From Dermatophagoides farinae (Eukaryota; Arthropoda; Arachnida; Sarcoptiformes; Pyroglyphidae): DNA of 64,000 nucleotides. Position numbers and translations under genes: made by a program. The first letter of the stretch is position 1. Each line of letters begins with the position of its first letter. The notes under the pieces were generated by a model. The model did not search any database and had not been told where the DNA came from. It worked only from the letters and a program-made list of their open reading frames with translations. Shown piece after piece: positions 61,341-64,000 of this stretch. The DNA lies in contig NC_134680.1 in NCBI RefSeq assembly GCF_024713945.1, positions 3,434,001 through 3,498,000 on the forward strand, in the 5' to 3' direction.

Positions 61341-64000
61341 TCGAAAATTCTTTTCGTGGTTTTTTTCGCGGTTTTTAATTTTCCAAAAATATTTTTTTTA
61401 CTTTTATTGATTGATCGATCATCGAATAATTATGTTTACGATGATGATGGTGATAATCGTAGTCGTAGACCAATAATGGATGATGTTATCGAAAAATGAA
61501 AAAAATCGATATCTGAATTGAATGAAGGACAAACAGGTAAATATTTAAATTTTGATAGTTAAAATGTGAAAAAAATCTCGTTGATTGAATGAAAGAAAAT
61601 ACGGATAAACGAATTATTTTGAATGATGATAAAAATCACATCATACAATTATCGTCGTAACCGGAATGAATGATGATGATGATTATGATGATGATGATCT
61701 GAAATCATAATCATCATCATCTTTTTAATTATCACGATTTAAATGAAACAGAAATGAAAAGAAAAAAAAAGAAATAACGAAAAAGTTTCAAATGGCGCCA
61801 AAACAAAAACAAAAACAAAATTGTAGCCTATTTTAACACAAGAATGTATAAACATACACACAGAATGATTAATTTTCATCAATACAAAATTGTCGTCATC
61901 GTTATAATCATCATCGTTGTCGCTAATCATTGAGAAATGGTGAAAAGAGAATCAAAAAAAACGAGGAATAACAAATTGATCATCATCATATTCGTCGTTT
62001 GTTTGTACAAATTAATAAATGCGAACACATACACTCACACACACACACATACATATTGGGGGGAAAAAAGTAAAAGTAGAAGCAAGTGATAATGAAAAAT
62101 GAAATTCATCTTCGTCAAAATCATGATTGAATGAATGGTGAAAAAAAATTGAAATGCAAAATGAAAAAAAACCATAGAAACTCTTCATCATCATCAAAGC
62201 ATCATTATGATTCTTGAATTAAAAAAAAAGAAATAAATAATTCTCATTGCCAATGTAGTCAACTTGTCAAAACCAGTGACTGACTGACTAACTGACTTAT
62301 TCGAAAACAACAACAACAACAACAACAGCGAGAAAAAGATGAAGAACAAACCCCTAATCCATCAAATGTTATCCAATTCATCCATCATGATGATCATTTG
62401 GAAACAAAGAAAACATGTTTTATTTCATTTCATTTGGATTTCTTGATTTTTATACTATTTGATTATGACACATAAAGTGTGGAAGAAATTGAAATTGAAA
62501 ATGAATGAGACACAATAAAGTGTAATTGGATAATCAACATGAGTATCATAGAATCCGTCATCATCATCATGGCAATTCTACACAACCACATGGCATATAA
62601 ATAATTTCATTTCATTTTGTTACACACACACACTTGAAATGATTTTGTTTTGATTATTCGTTATAAATTTTGATTCTTCAGACACATACTGACACATAAA
62701 AAAAAGTTTATATTTTCATTTGACATCATCATCATCATCAAGTTTGATGGATTTGTATTTTGTAAAGTAAAATAGAAGAAAATGTAGAATATTTTTTTTT
62801 CGTGATTTATACACTCATCATCACCCCATATTCGAATGCCAAAAAAAAAATAAATAAAAAATAATGGAGTGTGTGTGTATGTTTATTCTTTTTCCAACTT
62901 CATCATCATCATATATAAATGACAGAATTGATAATTGGGTAAAAAAAATCAGTTTCATAAGATTTGTCAAAATGATGTGTGTGTGTGTGTGTGCATGTCT
63001 TTCATGATGTTGATGATGGTGAAAAAAAAACTCGTGATGTTTTCTTTTTTTTGGTTTCGGATGGTAGGTAGGAAATTTCCATCACTGAATATTTTTGTTT
63101 TGGGACATTTTATCTTGCCGTAAATATTGTTTTGATGTGTGTGTTGTCGGCGACTAAAACGACAGTGACGACGACGACGTCAAATCAAATTAATACTCTT
63201 TTTCGGTTGACATTGATTGAAAGGAAAAAGAACAAGAAGAAGAAAAAAAAACAAAAAGTTCCGGTGGGCATCAACCGAACGAGAAGATATCCACAAAAAA
63301 ATGAATGAATGAATGAATGAATGAAAGCAAAGCCCAAAAAAAAACGTTAACCAAATCATTTGGGATGAGAATTGTGTGTGTTGTGTATTTGAATGAAAAT
63401 AAAAGTTTTTTTTGTTTCTGAAAAATCCTAATATTATGTACAAAACTTTTAGAAAAAATATATGGATGATAACGATGAAAATCAATGATTTGTAAATTTC
63501 CCAAAAAAAAGAATCATCAATAATTAGATAATAATTGATGATGATGATGATGATGATGATGGGTCAACTTGTATTTTATTATTCTTACATTAGTCCTTGT
63601 ATTTCTCTGCAACTATTAATAAAATGAATATATATAAACTATATAAGTGGATAGCCTATTGTTTTTTTTTTTTATTTCTGACAGAAACATTGCACAAAAT
63701 AATATTCACACACAACACAGAGAACATCATCATCATCATCATCGATTTTTTGGCTCGATTATTTTTTTTTGTCTAATTAGCTTGTGATGACGATAGCGTA
63801 TATTCAAATAATAATATGGCTTCGATAAAATTTATGATGTATATATATATGACTGTTCGATAATGATTGTTATAAATGAAAACTACAACAACAATATTGA
63901 ATGTTGTTCTTATAACGAGAAAAATCGATTCAAAGAAGCGAAAAAAAGACAGAAAAAAAAATTTACCAAGAAAAAAAATCACCATAACCACCATGGTTGA
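61341..64000. other. Low-complexity flank, no gene seen
   Basis: About 2.7 kb of AT-rich sequence with TCATCA/GATGAT runs, (CA)n near 62036-62049, (GT)n near 62974-62991, (GAAT)n near 63301-63325 and poly-A/T tracts. The first part is the aminopeptidase promoter and 5' UTR. Open frames consist of simple repeats. A gene continuing beyond the window edge cannot be excluded. Confidence 0.55.

Noticed and set aside
1-64000. Transposons, retroelements or viral fossils
   Set aside because: I saw no reverse transcriptase, integrase, transposase, capsid-like frame, long terminal repeats or terminal inverted repeats with target duplications.
1-64000. tRNA, rRNA or other structural RNA genes
   Set aside because: No A-box/B-box pair or rRNA-like segment was recognised by eye; a covariance-model scan would be needed to be certain.

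Overview
The window looks like nuclear DNA of an astigmatan mite, most likely a house dust mite (Dermatophagoides) or a close relative. The evidence is a strongly AT-rich genome full of TCA/CAT and homopolymer tracts, compact genes with GT-AG introns of roughly 50-80 bp, Asn/Gln-rich low-complexity inserts in conserved proteins, and a cluster of small secreted helical proteins resembling the group 5/21 mite allergens. The species is an inference. I saw no transposon, viral fossil, tRNA, rRNA or CRISPR array. Exon junctions were set by hand from splice consensus, reading phase and protein homology, and the phases close in every multi-exon model except where a frameshift is noted.

Layout. 1-20 kb: KCTD9 (+); a Halloween-type P450 of the CYP307/spook kind (+) with one apparent frameshift; an orphan single-exon gene (+); two ninjurin genes head to head (- and +); PPAN (-) and TRMT10 (+) sharing a 221 bp promoter with two CACGTG E-boxes; an ionotropic-receptor-type gene (+). 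20-28 kb: TTC39 (-, 10 exons), a 3.1 kb gene-poor stretch, then a receptor-like gene (+) that keeps an ionotropic glutamate receptor ligand-binding domain but has no ion channel. 28-33.3 kb: five allergen-like secreted proteins with one, two or three copies of the same helical module. 33.8-46.4 kb: two gustatory-receptor-like membrane proteins tail to tail, a C2H2 zinc-finger gene (-), and two tandem ionotropic receptors (-).

46.9-61.3 kb: one 11-exon gene (-) encoding a predicted 4,587-residue type II membrane protein with five complete M1 aminopeptidase units in a row. Each unit keeps GAMEN, HExxH, the downstream Glu and the catalytic Tyr. This and the channel-less glutamate-receptor protein are the most unusual objects here. 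61.3-64 kb holds only low-complexity DNA.

Functional themes: chemosensation (three IRs, the channel-less LBD, two GR-like proteins), surface proteolysis, allergen-like secreted proteins, ecdysteroid synthesis (P450) and ribosome/tRNA biogenesis (PPAN/TRMT10).
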